Shown: positions 16,734-25,739 of the stretch, one piece after another
Position numbering within the stretch: the stretch's first letter is position 1
Layout of the letters: every line of letters begins with the position of its first letter
Source: Flavobacterium sp. CFS9
GTDB lineage: Bacteria; Bacteroidota; Bacteroidia; Flavobacteriales; Flavobacteriaceae
NCBI RefSeq assembly: GCF_041154745.1
Contig: NZ_AP031573.1
Span: 4,464,001-4,528,000 of the forward strand
Direction of reading: 5' to 3'
DNA length: 64,000 nucleotides
Position numbers and translations under genes: made by a program
The notes under the pieces: generated by a model
Seen by the model: the letters and a program-made list of their open reading frames with translations, nothing else
The model's database searches: none
What the model was told of the DNA's origin: nothing

Positions 16734-18113
16734 TTAAGGCAGGTCTCTATCCCAATGGGAGGCATCTTTAATTGGAATGTCTTTTTCGGGAATTATTAGA
16801 AATGTGTTTCTCAGTAAAGGAACCGGATTGATAAACGATGTCGCCATACTTACGGTTTCGTCAAAAAACCAGTCACGGTAAGATCTCGAATACGACTGAA
16901 AATAATGGTAATATATCCAGCAGAGCCTATTGTCCTCCACATCTAGATTTCCCATAGTTTTTTTTATCTTTTCCAATCTTGCCTTTTCCACCTCCGGTCC
17001 ATCAAATGTCTCCATGCCGACATGAAGAATCCCATCGGTATAATTATCAAACTGCCTTGTTGCATCATTGATTTGATTTCTCACATCCCTTGCTTTGGCC
17101 GAAATGGCTTCGGGAGCGTCGCAATAGCAATGCACGCCAAATGCGTTGCTCATAGCCGAAATGTACAGATTGTTAACCGAATCTTCCCCAACATAAAAAA
17201 AGTTCCCAAGAAAACCGGAAGTAAAGCTTGAATGGTCAACCGGCTTTTTTGATACAAGCTCTAAATGCTGTGGTGAATTGCTTTTTACAAAATATTTGCT
17301 CAAATGTTTTTCAATCGCTGAAATATCAACAAATGAAATATCAATGTCTGCCTTTTCGTTGGAAACTATTCTGCCAGGCTTTTTGGCTGTCGGAATTACA
17401 TCCTTTAGTATATCATGCAGGTAGGAATCCGGCAGAGTAGTCAATTCGACATGGAAAACAATATCCAGCAGCACATTGTAATGGGTGAGCATTTTGCTGA
17501 CCTGTGAAATCAGTATCTGCCTTTTTTTAGATTCCTTATACGTATATTCACCAGTTTTCATTTGTCTTTTACACTCAACCTGCCACTTTTCTTTTCCTTT
17601 TGAAACCGAAAAATCTGGTGATTTGCCTGATTTTCCTTCCTCTATTATTTTTACTTCCCAGCCGTTTCTCGCATATAAGAGGGCTGTCAGGATTTCAAAC
17701 AGCATGGCATCGGCCTCTGAGGGTCTGTTCTTTACCAGATCACGCATTTTTTTATTGATCCCTGCGATAGCGTTCAATAGTTCAAGATCAGTTCCGATAC
17801 GTTTAAATATTGGGACTACCCTGGCTCCCTGATAGAATTCGTATTTATGAGGTTCATAAAGATAAGTGTGGACAAGATACAAATACCAGCCTATACGGTC
17901 CTTTTCTATAACCAGACGGGTGCCTTCATTGATCGGCTGGGAAAACGGCTCGGCTTCTCTTGCGATACTGCCCAGATATTCTTCGATTGCCTTCTTTCTC
18001 ACGTTCCATGCTTCCTCAGAAATGAAATTTCTAATCCATTTGTACGCATTTTCAATCTCGGGTTCGTGAACTAACTGTACAGGAAAGTGTGATAAGGGCA
18101 TTCGCTGGATCAT
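16734..18113 (-). CDS. PD-(D/E)XK nuclease-like protein inserted between mobB and mobC
   Basis: The 459-residue protein contains a convincing PD-(D/E)XK core: a helix with Glu (EADAMLFEILTALLYARNGWEV), then SPDF (Asp at about 167) and WQVECKRQ (Glu 180, Lys 182) at the spacing of restriction-type nucleases. The flanking 150 N-terminal and 270 C-terminal residues match nothing I know. The frame can be extended to a GTG at 18167, but the ATG at 18113 looks better. It is oriented against the mob genes on both sides, so it is an independent transcription unit. Most likely a cargo defence nuclease that cuts incoming or modified DNA; an anti-plasmid role is equally possible. Confidence 0.72.
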   Translation of the reverse strand: MIQRMPLSHFPVQLVHEPEIENAYKWIRNFISEEAWNVRKKAIEEYLGSIAREAEPFSQPINEGTRLVIEKDRIGWYLYLVHTYLYEPHKYEFYQGARVVPIFKRIGTDLELLNAIAGINKKMRDLVKNRPSEADAMLFEILTALLYARNGWEVKIIEEGKSGKSPDFSVSKGKEKWQVECKRQMKTGEYTYKESKKRQILISQVSKMLTHYNVLLDIVFHVELTTLPDSYLHDILKDVIPTAKKPGRIVSNEKADIDISFVDISAIEKHLSKYFVKSNSPQHLELVSKKPVDHSSFTSGFLGNFFYVGEDSVNNLYISAMSNAFGVHCYCDAPEAISAKARDVRNQINDATRQFDNYTDGILHVGMETFDGPEVEKARLEKIKKTMGNLDVEDNRLCWIYYHYFQSYSRSYRDWFFDETVSMATSFINPVPLLRNTFLIIPEKDIPIKDASHWDRDLP

Positions 18114-18284
18114 ATGATTCGATTTAAAAATTACATTGCTCCAAATTAGCACTACATAAACAATCACGCAAATAATTCAGTTGTATTGCTGCATCTAAAC
18201 GACAAAAAGCGACAACTGCTGTCATAAGTCCTTGTTAAACTTGAAATATATCTTCTCCTCGTAATTTAACCAGCTTAATTAACT

Positions 18285-20300
18285 ATGAATGAAATGCAGG
18301 GAGAAGATGATTTAAGGGGACTTGCCAAAATTATGGCATTCATGCGTGCGGTTAGCATACTCGTTTTAATGATGCATTTTTACTGGTACTGTTACGGCTT
18401 TTTTATTGAAAGAGGATGGACGCTGGAAACCATCAATACTATTTTGCGCGGCTTCGACCAAACTGCCGGAATATTCGCCAGTATCCTCTACACGAAGCTT
18501 TTTGCACTGCTCCTGCTTTCCCTCAGCTGTCTGGGAACCAAGGGTGTCAAGAACGAAAAAATTAGCTGGAATAAAATTTACCCCACTTTAGGTCTTGGCT
18601 TAGTGCTGTTTTTCTTGAACTGGTTCCTGCTCGAGCTTTCGCTTTTTTTGTACATGCTTTCTTCTGGCATCGGCTATACTGCCTTAATGGTGGCCGGCAT
18701 CTGGATCAGCCGAATTCTTCGAACCGGGCTTATGGAAGATGTGTTCAACAATGAAAATGAAAGTTTTCAGCAGGAAACAAGGCTGCTTGAAAACGAATAT
18801 TCAGTCAATCTCCCCACCAGCTTCTACTATAAAAACAAATGGAACCGCGGCTGGATAAACATCGTAAACCCCTTCCGAGCAACTATAGTACTGGGTACGC
18901 CGGGATCAGGAAAATCCTATGCCATAATCAATAATTACATCAAGCAGCAGATAGAAAAAGGCTTTGCAATGTACATATACGATTTCAAGTTCGACGACCT
19001 TTCCACCATTGCCTACAACCATTTGCTGCATCATCATGATAAGTATCCTGTCAGACCAAAATTCTACATCATCAACTTTGACGATCCCAGAAAAAGCCAC
19101 CGCTGCAACCCTCTGAATCCTGCTTTTATGACGGATATCTCAGACGCCTATGAGGCGGCCTATACCATTATGCTCAACCTGAACCGAAGCTGGATACAGA
19201 AACAGGGAGACTTTTTTGTGGAGAGCCCCATAATACTTCTTGCGGCAATCATCTGGTTTCTTAAGATTTATCAAAATGGAAGATACTGCACCTTTCCCCA
19301 TGCAATCGAGCTGTTAAACAAAAAATATGCCGATGTCTTTACCATTCTCACTTCCTATCCGGAACTGGAAAACTACCTTTCCCCTTTTATGGATGCGTGG
19401 AAAGGGGGCGCGCAGGATCAGCTTCAGGGACAGATAGCCTCCGCAAAAATTCCGCTGTCAAGGATGATTTCTCCAAGCCTGTATTGGGTGATGACCGGTG
19501 ATGACTTCTCGCTGGACATCAACAATCCCAAGGAGCCCAAGATATTATGCGTGGGCAATAATCCCGACCGCCAGAACATCTATTCTGCAGCTCTCGGGCT
19601 GTACAACTCCCGAATCGTAAAGCTGATCAACAAAAAAGGGCAGCTGAAAAGCTCTGTGATAATAGATGAGCTTCCGACCATCTATTTCAGGGGACTGGAC
19701 AATCTAATTGCGACAGCCCGAAGCAACAAGGTGGCAGTTTGTTTGGGTTTTCAGGATTTCTCTCAGCTGAACCGTGATTACGGGGACAAGGAAAGCAAGG
19801 TGATCCAGAATACCGTCGGCAATATCTTCAGCGGGCAGGTTGTCGGGGAAACGGCAAAGAGCCTTTCGGAGCGGTTCGGCAAGGTGCTGCAGAAAAGACA
19901 GAGCATATCAATCAACCGAAGCGATACCTCCACGTCCATTTCCACGCAGCTCGACAGCCTTATTCCGGCATCCAAAATCTCAACGCTTACCCAGGGCATT
20001 TTCGTTGGGGCGGTATCGGATAATTTCGACCAGCGCATCGAGCAGAAAATCTTTCATGCCGAAATCGTGGTGGACGGACAGCAGGTGGCCCGCGAAGAGA
20101 AAGACTATCAGCCTATACCAGAGATCATGGCTTTTATGGACGCAGAGGGACGGGATAATATGAAACTGGAAATTCAGGCCAACTACAGGCAGATAAAAAA
20201 GAATGTTGTCCAGATTATTGAGGATGAGCTGGAACGGATTTCCAATGACCCTGACCTGCATCATCTGCTGGTTAAGGAGAATAAAAAAGAGGATAAATGA
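18285..20300 (+). CDS. mobC: Type IV coupling protein MobC (VirD4/TraG family)
   Basis: This 671-residue protein has an N-terminal membrane domain (four spans within the first 145 residues), Walker A VLGTPGSGKSYAI at about residue 205 and Walker B SSVIIDELPTIYF at about residue 458, with the usual ATARSNKVAVCLGFQDFSQL stretch (in parts) afterwards. This is the type IV coupling protein that links the relaxosome to the mating channel at the inner membrane. It is called MobC in CTnDOT-type elements and sometimes TraG elsewhere. It ends in a plus-strand terminator. The frame is intact. Confidence 0.93.
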   Translation: MNEMQGEDDLRGLAKIMAFMRAVSILVLMMHFYWYCYGFFIERGWTLETINTILRGFDQTAGIFASILYTKLFALLLLSLSCLGTKGVKNEKISWNKIYPTLGLGLVLFFLNWFLLELSLFLYMLSSGIGYTALMVAGIWISRILRTGLMEDVFNNENESFQQETRLLENEYSVNLPTSFYYKNKWNRGWINIVNPFRATIVLGTPGSGKSYAIINNYIKQQIEKGFAMYIYDFKFDDLSTIAYNHLLHHHDKYPVRPKFYIINFDDPRKSHRCNPLNPAFMTDISDAYEAAYTIMLNLNRSWIQKQGDFFVESPIILLAAIIWFLKIYQNGRYCTFPHAIELLNKKYADVFTILTSYPELENYLSPFMDAWKGGAQDQLQGQIASAKIPLSRMISPSLYWVMTGDDFSLDINNPKEPKILCVGNNPDRQNIYSAALGLYNSRIVKLINKKGQLKSSVIIDELPTIYFRGLDNLIATARSNKVAVCLGFQDFSQLNRDYGDKESKVIQNTVGNIFSGQVVGETAKSLSERFGKVLQKRQSISINRSDTSTSISTQLDSLIPASKISTLTQGIFVGAVSDNFDQRIEQKIFHAEIVVDGQQVAREEKDYQPIPEIMAFMDAEGRDNMKLEIQANYRQIKKNVVQIIEDELERISNDPDLHHLLVKENKKEDK

Positions 20301-20322
20301 AAACATGATCCTCTTTCTTTTT
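20286..20322 (+). terminator. Intrinsic terminator of mobC
   Basis: AAAGAGGAT and ATCCTCTTT form a 9-bp stem with a 13-base loop, followed by CTTTTTT. It overlaps the mobC stop codon and separates the mob genes from the convergent YhcG-like gene. Confidence 0.7.
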
Positions 20323-20378
20323 TACAGCTTATAAATTTAACCATGAAATTTTCTAAAAAAATAAGCGGCTGGCCTAAT

Positions 20379-21509
20379 TTACTTTGCCTTCCTTAACTCG
20401 TTCTCGATAAATGCCCTTAATTCTGCTCTATCGGGAAGCTGCAGCTGGTATTGGCTGACAAATATTTCCAGATCGCTGTCCGCAATCGCATATTCCACCA
20501 GGGCTTTGTTCTGGCTGGTCACAAGCAGGATTCCAACAGGCGGATTGTCGCTGGCTGCCCTGATGTTCTTCCTGTAGAAGCTCAGGTAGGCTTTAAGCTG
20601 GCCTATATGTTCATGTTTGGCATTTTCAGTCTTCAATTCCACAAGGACATGGCACTTCAGTATCCGATGGTAAAATACCAGATCGACAAAATAATATTCG
20701 TCACCGATAAGCAGCCTCTTCTGCCGCGCCTCATAGCAGAACCCGTTTCCCAGTTCAAGGATAAACTGCTGCAGATGCTCTATAAGGGCGGACTCCAGCT
20801 CGTTTTCCTCAATCAGAGCAGGCTGCACCAGATTTAGGAATTCAAAAAAATAATGTGACTTGACCATGTCATGGGACTCCAGCGGGGCAATGCTCTTCAG
20901 CGCCTGAGCAAAAGAATGCTGATGGTCCTGCGAAAGCCCTATCCTTTCGTAGGTAAGGCTGTCGATCTGCCTCTTGAGCTCTTTTACTGTGGGCTGCGTT
21001 TTTAGGATAAGAACCTCGTAGAATCGTCTTTTGGAGCTGTCCTCAATCTTGATAAGCTCGGTAAAATGGCTGTAGGAAACAGACTCGAACAAGCCGAAAA
21101 GGTGGGTTTGCCTGCCCTCTTGAAAGGTGCCGTCCAATTCTTGGGTTGCCGACCCAAGAATTGCGGGACTGTAATTTTCAAAAGAAAAATCCTCAAAAAA
21201 TGCCTCGGGAAGCAGGCTCTTTAGGTCTTTTTCTAAAAGTGCATGGAACTGCGGATACCTGTGATAGAACTGCCTGCATCGGGACAGCTCAGGCGCGGTC
21301 AATCCTTTGACGGAGATTCTCTTGGCAAGGTTTTCAAGCAGTCTCACACCGTACTCCGCCCTGTCGCTTCCGTGCTGTTCGAACTCCACAATATAAAGAC
21401 CGGTAAGCCAGTTCCTCAGCGTGACCTGCATGTTCACCGCCTTGAAGGCATTGGTGCGTAAATAATCACTGGTCTGCTGTATTCTTAAGCTTAGTATTTC
21501 AAAATTCAT
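20379..21509 (-). CDS. YhcG-like PD-(D/E)XK nuclease (DUF1016)
   Basis: This 376-residue protein has the two-part structure of the YhcG/DUF1016 family: an N-terminal helical domain (LRNWLTGLYIVEFEQHG, YGVRLLENLA) and a C-terminal nuclease domain with VDLVFYH (Asp at about 275) and VLVELKTE (Glu 291, Lys 293), then GQLKAYLSFY and PVGILLVTS. These proteins are common on mobile elements and in defence islands and probably cleave DNA or act with restriction systems. It is convergent with mobC and is followed downstream (plus-strand coordinates above) by topB transcribed in the same direction, 80 bases apart. A perfect 12-bp hairpin lies inside the coding sequence at 21135-21163. Confidence 0.9.
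   Translation of the reverse strand: MNFEILSLRIQQTSDYLRTNAFKAVNMQVTLRNWLTGLYIVEFEQHGSDRAEYGVRLLENLAKRISVKGLTAPELSRCRQFYHRYPQFHALLEKDLKSLLPEAFFEDFSFENYSPAILGSATQELDGTFQEGRQTHLFGLFESVSYSHFTELIKIEDSSKRRFYEVLILKTQPTVKELKRQIDSLTYERIGLSQDHQHSFAQALKSIAPLESHDMVKSHYFFEFLNLVQPALIEENELESALIEHLQQFILELGNGFCYEARQKRLLIGDEYYFVDLVFYHRILKCHVLVELKTENAKHEHIGQLKAYLSFYRKNIRAASDNPPVGILLVTSQNKALVEYAIADSDLEIFVSQYQLQLPDRAELRAFIENELRKAK
21135..21163. repeat. Perfect 12-bp inverted repeat inside the YhcG-like gene
   Basis: CAATTCTTGGGT and ACCCAAGAATTG flank a 5-base loop. It codes for part of ILGSATQELD in the nuclease. No T-run follows, so it is not a terminator. It could be an internal regulatory hairpin, a protein-binding palindrome or chance. 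Confidence 0.6.
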
Positions 21510-21589
21510 ATTCCTGCCGCATTAATTTCTTTAATAAGCCAAACGGTTTTTCTTTTTGCCGCCGGCAACGAGTCATTTCCATTCGGATT

Positions 21590-23659
21590 TTACTTCTTTG
21601 CAAATTCAAATGAAGTCTCAGCCTTGCCATTCAATACGATATAGGCATCAAATGATTTTCCGGACCTGCTTTTCATTCCCTTGAGCAGCGGGGTTTTCCC
21701 GGTACGCAGCAGGATTTCGATATCAGCGTGACTGATCTGCACCCCGCAGACATTTCGGAACTGGATCCACCGGCATTCCTTATCGGGGCATTTGACGGCA
21801 GTATCGCTGACAATCATTCTGCTTGCCCTGCACTTCGGACAGCACAGGTTTGGCGCCGTATTCTGCGGAACGGACGTTTCAAGGAGTTCCTTTGTTATGC
21901 TTGCGGCGTATTGTTCCATCTGCTTTTGGAATGCCGCCGCGTCTGCCTCTTTGTTTTCAATCTTCCGCAATTCGGTTTCCCATTGGGCCGTCATCGCCAC
22001 GTCGGCAATCTTTTTATCCTTCACCAGCCCATACACCATAAGTCCCTTCTCGGTTGGAATCAATGATTTTCCATGCCTTTGGATATACTTGCGGTCAAAC
22101 ATTGTTTCAATAACCGCCGCCCTAGTTGCAGACGTTCCCAGACCAATATTCTGCAGTGTCTTGCGGTCCTGGACGTTTTCTATACTGTTTCCGGCGTGTT
22201 CCATTGCCGATAAAAGTCCAGCTTCTGTATAAAAGGCCGGCGGGCAGGTGGCCTTCTCCACGACCGCAGACTGTTTGATTTTAAGCTCGTCGCCCCTCCT
22301 GATATCAGGGAGTTCCTGTGCAGGCTCTCCGCTGTCAAAAAAGAGAGCCTTTACACCCCGCCAGCCGGATTCGATGATCCTGCTTCCTGCAGCGGTAAAA
22401 TCAAAGTGCAGCACCTGCAGATTTATTCTGGTAATCTCTTTGATGCACGGCTCGGACACTGCTTCAAGAAGCCTCCCGGCTATAAGGTTGTAGACAGAAG
22501 CCTCCTTTGCGGTAAGCGCCGATGGGATTCTTTCGGTGGGCAGCAGGCCGTGGTGGTCGGTAACGCCGGCTTCGCTGACGATCCTTTTATTCAGCCGCCC
22601 CAGTTTCAATGCCGATATCGCCGCCTTGAAATTTTCGAGCTGCCCCAATGCTTTTATAAGGCGGGGGATCTCTTCCCAAAGATCTTCGGTAATATTTCTG
22701 CTTCCCGTTCGAGGATAGGTGATGAACTGCTTTTCATAAAGGCTCTGTGCAATGTTCAAAGTTTCATTGGCCGAGAGGCTGAGGTCCGTGCTGGCCTGCT
22801 TCTGCAGTCCTGTGAGATCGAAAAGCAGAGGGGGCTGCTCTGTAGATTTTTTGGTCTCGACAGAAGATGCCCAGGCTGTCGCCGCATTTCTTTCGATCGC
22901 CCTGAGCGCTTCCGTTGCCTGCCTTTTATTGTCCCATCTCTTTTCGCTGATACTTGTGAAGAGTGTATAATCCTTGCTGTGCGTCAGCTGGAGCTGCCAG
23001 TATGGCTCGACGGTGAAGGCCTTGTTTTCCAAGTAGCGCAGACATACAAGCGCCAGTGTCGGTGTCTGGACCCTTCCAAGGGAATAGACGCCGGCACCCT
23101 GGGCAAGGCTCAGGGCCTGCGAGGCATTGATCCCTACCAGCCAGTCCGCCCTGCTCCTTGCCTGCGCCGCAAGGTACAATCCGTCAAGTTCAGAGCCCGG
23201 CTTCAGATTCTCCAGCCCTTTCCTGATGGCTTTCTCGGTGAGGCTGCTGATCCATAAGCGGACGAATGGCTTGCCGCACTCAAGGTATTCATAGATGTAG
23301 CGGAAAATCAGCTCCCCCTCACGCCCTGCGTCGGTGGCCACTATGATCAAGTCGCTAAGGCCAATAACATGCTTGATGACTTCGAGCTGTTTCAAAGCGC
23401 CTGCATCAGCGGAGTAGCCGGTTTCAATTTTTTGTTTACGAACGGTAAGTAGAAAGGGATCCGGAATTATAGGCAGGGAGCTCTTCTCAAAGCCCCTAAC
23501 GCCGTAATCCTCCGGCAGGCCCAAGCCCACCAGATGTCCTAAAGCCCAAGTAACAAAATAGCCGTTTCCTGCCAGATAGCCAACCTTTTTTTCGGTGGCT
23601 CCCAGCAGTACGGCTATCTCCCTTGCAGTACTTGGTTTCTCTGCAATAACAGCTTTCAT
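21590..23659 (-). CDS. topB: DNA topoisomerase III (TopB), ICE type
   Basis: This 689-residue type IA topoisomerase begins MKAVIAEKPSTAREIA (Toprim Glu), has DAGREGELIFRYIYEYL at about residue 113 and the active-site Tyr in FITYPRTGSRNI at about residue 315. It ends with a four-cysteine zinc ribbon (CCPKCRASRMI, KCPDKECRWIQF) and a DUF3945-like tail (KGMKSRSGKSFDAYI). Such an enzyme is carried by nearly all CTnDOT-like ICEs and helps resolve DNA during transfer or excision. It lies 6 bases after the DUF3945 gene, in one operon. PRTGS replaces the more common PRTDS; the zinc ribbon is complete. Confidence 0.95.
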   Translation of the reverse strand: MKAVIAEKPSTAREIAVLLGATEKKVGYLAGNGYFVTWALGHLVGLGLPEDYGVRGFEKSSLPIIPDPFLLTVRKQKIETGYSADAGALKQLEVIKHVIGLSDLIIVATDAGREGELIFRYIYEYLECGKPFVRLWISSLTEKAIRKGLENLKPGSELDGLYLAAQARSRADWLVGINASQALSLAQGAGVYSLGRVQTPTLALVCLRYLENKAFTVEPYWQLQLTHSKDYTLFTSISEKRWDNKRQATEALRAIERNAATAWASSVETKKSTEQPPLLFDLTGLQKQASTDLSLSANETLNIAQSLYEKQFITYPRTGSRNITEDLWEEIPRLIKALGQLENFKAAISALKLGRLNKRIVSEAGVTDHHGLLPTERIPSALTAKEASVYNLIAGRLLEAVSEPCIKEITRINLQVLHFDFTAAGSRIIESGWRGVKALFFDSGEPAQELPDIRRGDELKIKQSAVVEKATCPPAFYTEAGLLSAMEHAGNSIENVQDRKTLQNIGLGTSATRAAVIETMFDRKYIQRHGKSLIPTEKGLMVYGLVKDKKIADVAMTAQWETELRKIENKEADAAAFQKQMEQYAASITKELLETSVPQNTAPNLCCPKCRASRMIVSDTAVKCPDKECRWIQFRNVCGVQISHADIEILLRTGKTPLLKGMKSRSGKSFDAYIVLNGKAETSFEFAKK

Positions 23660-23665
23660 GGCTCG

Positions 23666-25120
23666 TTACATTTTGCGTCCTCTAGACTTGGTTTCAGCCT
23701 GCTGCTCTTCCTGCTGTTTCTGCGTCTCTGGACCCGACTGTCCTGATCTTAAAGGTTCCTGCAGCTTTTTGGTCGCCTCATTGGTTTTACCCTCTGAATT
23801 CACCGCCGTCTGTACTTTGTTTTCCTCAGCAGGCTTCGCCTGTTCCTTCATTTTTGTCGGGTTGTCGAAAGAAAACTCGGTCCTGCCGCTCTCCTTGTTC
23901 AAAGTGATGTATCCGTTGTACTCTCTGCCTTTCTTGTCTATAAGACCGCTGATGTATACGGTCTGGCCGTCCTGCAGTTTCTGCTGCTGCTGCTCGTCCA
24001 GTTCTTTTCCCCTGAAGTTTTTCGGGGCTTCCCCGGTCTGGTTCTGTTGATTGCCCTGCACCTGTTTGCCGCCGATGCTCCTGTCGAAGAGAAATTCTAC
24101 GAAGCGCTTGTCGGCATTGAACTGCACAGTCGCGTCGAACGGTTCTCCTTTTTTGGAAATCATCCCTTCCAATGCCAGCGGTTTTCCTTCCAAAAGGGTC
24201 TGCTTTTGATCTTCACTCAGTTTTACGCCTTTTATTTCATCGGGTATTTTGATGTAATCGGCCCTGAAAGCCACTACTTCATTGGTCAGCCTGTCCACGC
24301 TGATCACCGAAGGAAGAACCTCGTCGGTCTTCGGATTGGTCAGATTGACAACGCGTCCCATGTTTCCCGTTTTCAGCAGGTTGTCCTTGTCCTCCGTGCT
24401 GAACTCATGGCCGAAGAAGGGATAGTTCAGGTTGGGCCCTTTTCGGATGCCGTGTATGGCGACGACAACCTCCCCTTCCTCGTTCATTTTAAGGGACAGT
24501 CTGGCGTCCAGCCTTGTAACGGCAGTCCCGAGATTTAGGCTTATGGGCACGAGCTCATTTGTTTTGTAGCCTTTGAGCATGGGCTCCAGAAGGTTCAGTT
24601 TCTCAAGTTTTTCCTTGCTGAGCCCAAGATGGTTCATGGTCTCCCAGTCGATCTGTTCCGGCTTGTAGCGGTATTCGCTCGTCTCGGCATTTGTCTGTGT
24701 TGCTTCCATATGATTTTTATTTATTGGATTATTGTCTTTTTTGTCCTGCGCAGGCCCATCCGCTTTGATTTCATGCTGCTGCATTAGCAGTTCGCCCTTT
24801 GGCGTCGGATTGTCTATATGCTGCTGTATTTCCTTTGCCGTATCGACCCCAATGGCAAGAGGCACCTTGAAAAATGAAAAGTTGGTGGGATTTTTCAGCT
24901 GGCTCAGAAAATTGGAAAAGAAATTGGAGAAGAAATCGCCGTTCCTGTCCACTCTCATAAATTGGTTCTGGTTTTTATCTGTGGGGTCTACGGTCTGCAT
25001 TTTTCCATTTTCATCGATGCTTTTCACTGCCTGGATTTTCTTTTTTTCTTTATCGAACACAAGCAGGATGTCCGAGAGTTCCTCCGGCCATTTTATTTTT
25101 TCACTGGATTGTTCACTCAT
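23666..25120 (-). CDS. DUF4099/DUF3945 domain protein of Bacteroidota ICEs
   Basis: The 484-residue protein has a DUF4099-like region (about residues 140-190: YKPEQIDWETMNHLGLSKEKLEKL in parts, then GYKTNELVPISL) followed by two DUF3945-like repeats (KLSEDQKQTLLEGKPLALEGMI and ELDEQQQQKLQDGQTVYISGLI). The C-terminus is Gln/Lys/Glu-rich and disordered. This family is encoded next to topB in CTnDOT-like elements; its function is unknown. The same short motif also ends TopB, so the two may share a binding partner. Spacing to topB is 6 bases. Confidence 0.88.
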   Translation of the reverse strand: MSEQSSEKIKWPEELSDILLVFDKEKKKIQAVKSIDENGKMQTVDPTDKNQNQFMRVDRNGDFFSNFFSNFLSQLKNPTNFSFFKVPLAIGVDTAKEIQQHIDNPTPKGELLMQQHEIKADGPAQDKKDNNPINKNHMEATQTNAETSEYRYKPEQIDWETMNHLGLSKEKLEKLNLLEPMLKGYKTNELVPISLNLGTAVTRLDARLSLKMNEEGEVVVAIHGIRKGPNLNYPFFGHEFSTEDKDNLLKTGNMGRVVNLTNPKTDEVLPSVISVDRLTNEVVAFRADYIKIPDEIKGVKLSEDQKQTLLEGKPLALEGMISKKGEPFDATVQFNADKRFVEFLFDRSIGGKQVQGNQQNQTGEAPKNFRGKELDEQQQQKLQDGQTVYISGLIDKKGREYNGYITLNKESGRTEFSFDNPTKMKEQAKPAEENKVQTAVNSEGKTNEATKKLQEPLRSGQSGPETQKQQEEQQAETKSRGRKM

Positions 25121-25198
25121 AGCTTTATTTTTTTAGTTGATAATCGAAAGTAACCCCAGCGTCTTCGCTAATGCAGCTGCGGACACCGGTTGTCTGGG

Positions 25199-25510
25199 TT
25201 AGTCTCCAATTGGCTTTTTCCTGGCGGTATGTGCTGAAAAACTCTCCCTTATGAATTGCTGCACGTCCGAAAGCTTGTAATAGATCTTGCCGCTGATTGA
25301 ATAATAGCAGAGCCTTCCCGAAGACCTGTAGCGCTGAAGGGAGCGAGAACTTATTTTCAGCATCTGCAGGACATCTTGGTTGTCAAGCAGCTCCTCCCCG
25401 TCTATGTCCATATTTTTCTTCCTGCTTTCGCTGACCATCTCGCCCAGGATGTCGAACCGCTCCATAATGCGTTCCATCCAGGCCATGAATTCCAATCTCT
25501 CCACATTCAT
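25199..25510 (-). CDS. Excisionase-like helix-turn-helix protein
   Basis: This 103-residue protein has an N-terminal helix and a winged HTH of the MerR/excisionase type (ELLDNQDVLQMLKISSRSL, QRYRSSGRLCYYSISGKIYY, KLSDVQQFI). Such proteins lie upstream of topB in Bacteroidota ICEs and resemble Xis2c of CTnDOT, which directs excision. The ATG at 25510 was chosen because the frame upstream (to 25540) lacks family-like residues. A gap of 78 bases separates it from the DUF3945 gene. RteC, encoded just upstream, is the expected activator. Confidence 0.85.
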   Translation of the reverse strand: MNVERLEFMAWMERIMERFDILGEMVSESRKKNMDIDGEELLDNQDVLQMLKISSRSLQRYRSSGRLCYYSISGKIYYKLSDVQQFIRESFSAHTARKKPIGD

Positions 25511-25622
25511 AATCCAGTAATTTTGAGTTGCACACCGCAAAATTGTATAATACGCAGATCAATACCTGCCAAGCCGTGCCCATTGGCACATAATTTTTTT
25601 TTCTGTAGTGACGCAATAAATC

Positions 25623-25656
25623 AGCCCCATTTGTCCGCACGCGGTCAAATGGGGCT
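25623..25656. promoter_or_regulatory. Long hairpin between rteC and the excisionase-like gene
   Basis: An 11-bp stem (AGCCCCATTTG with CAAATGGGGCT) encloses an inner CCG-CACG-CGG stem. On the plus strand TTTCAAAAA follows; on the minus strand there is no T-run. It lies downstream of rteC and upstream of the excisionase-like gene, so it is either the rteC terminator or a control site for the downstream promoter. In CTnDOT, RteC binds inverted half-sites upstream of xis2c, which makes the second reading attractive. Confidence 0.5.
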
Positions 25657-25739
25657 TTCAAAAAGGTGGGATGGTGGTCCATGCCAATTGGCTCTTATGG
25701 GTAAAAAAGGAAAACTTTTAGCCGTTAATCCGCAGCTGT

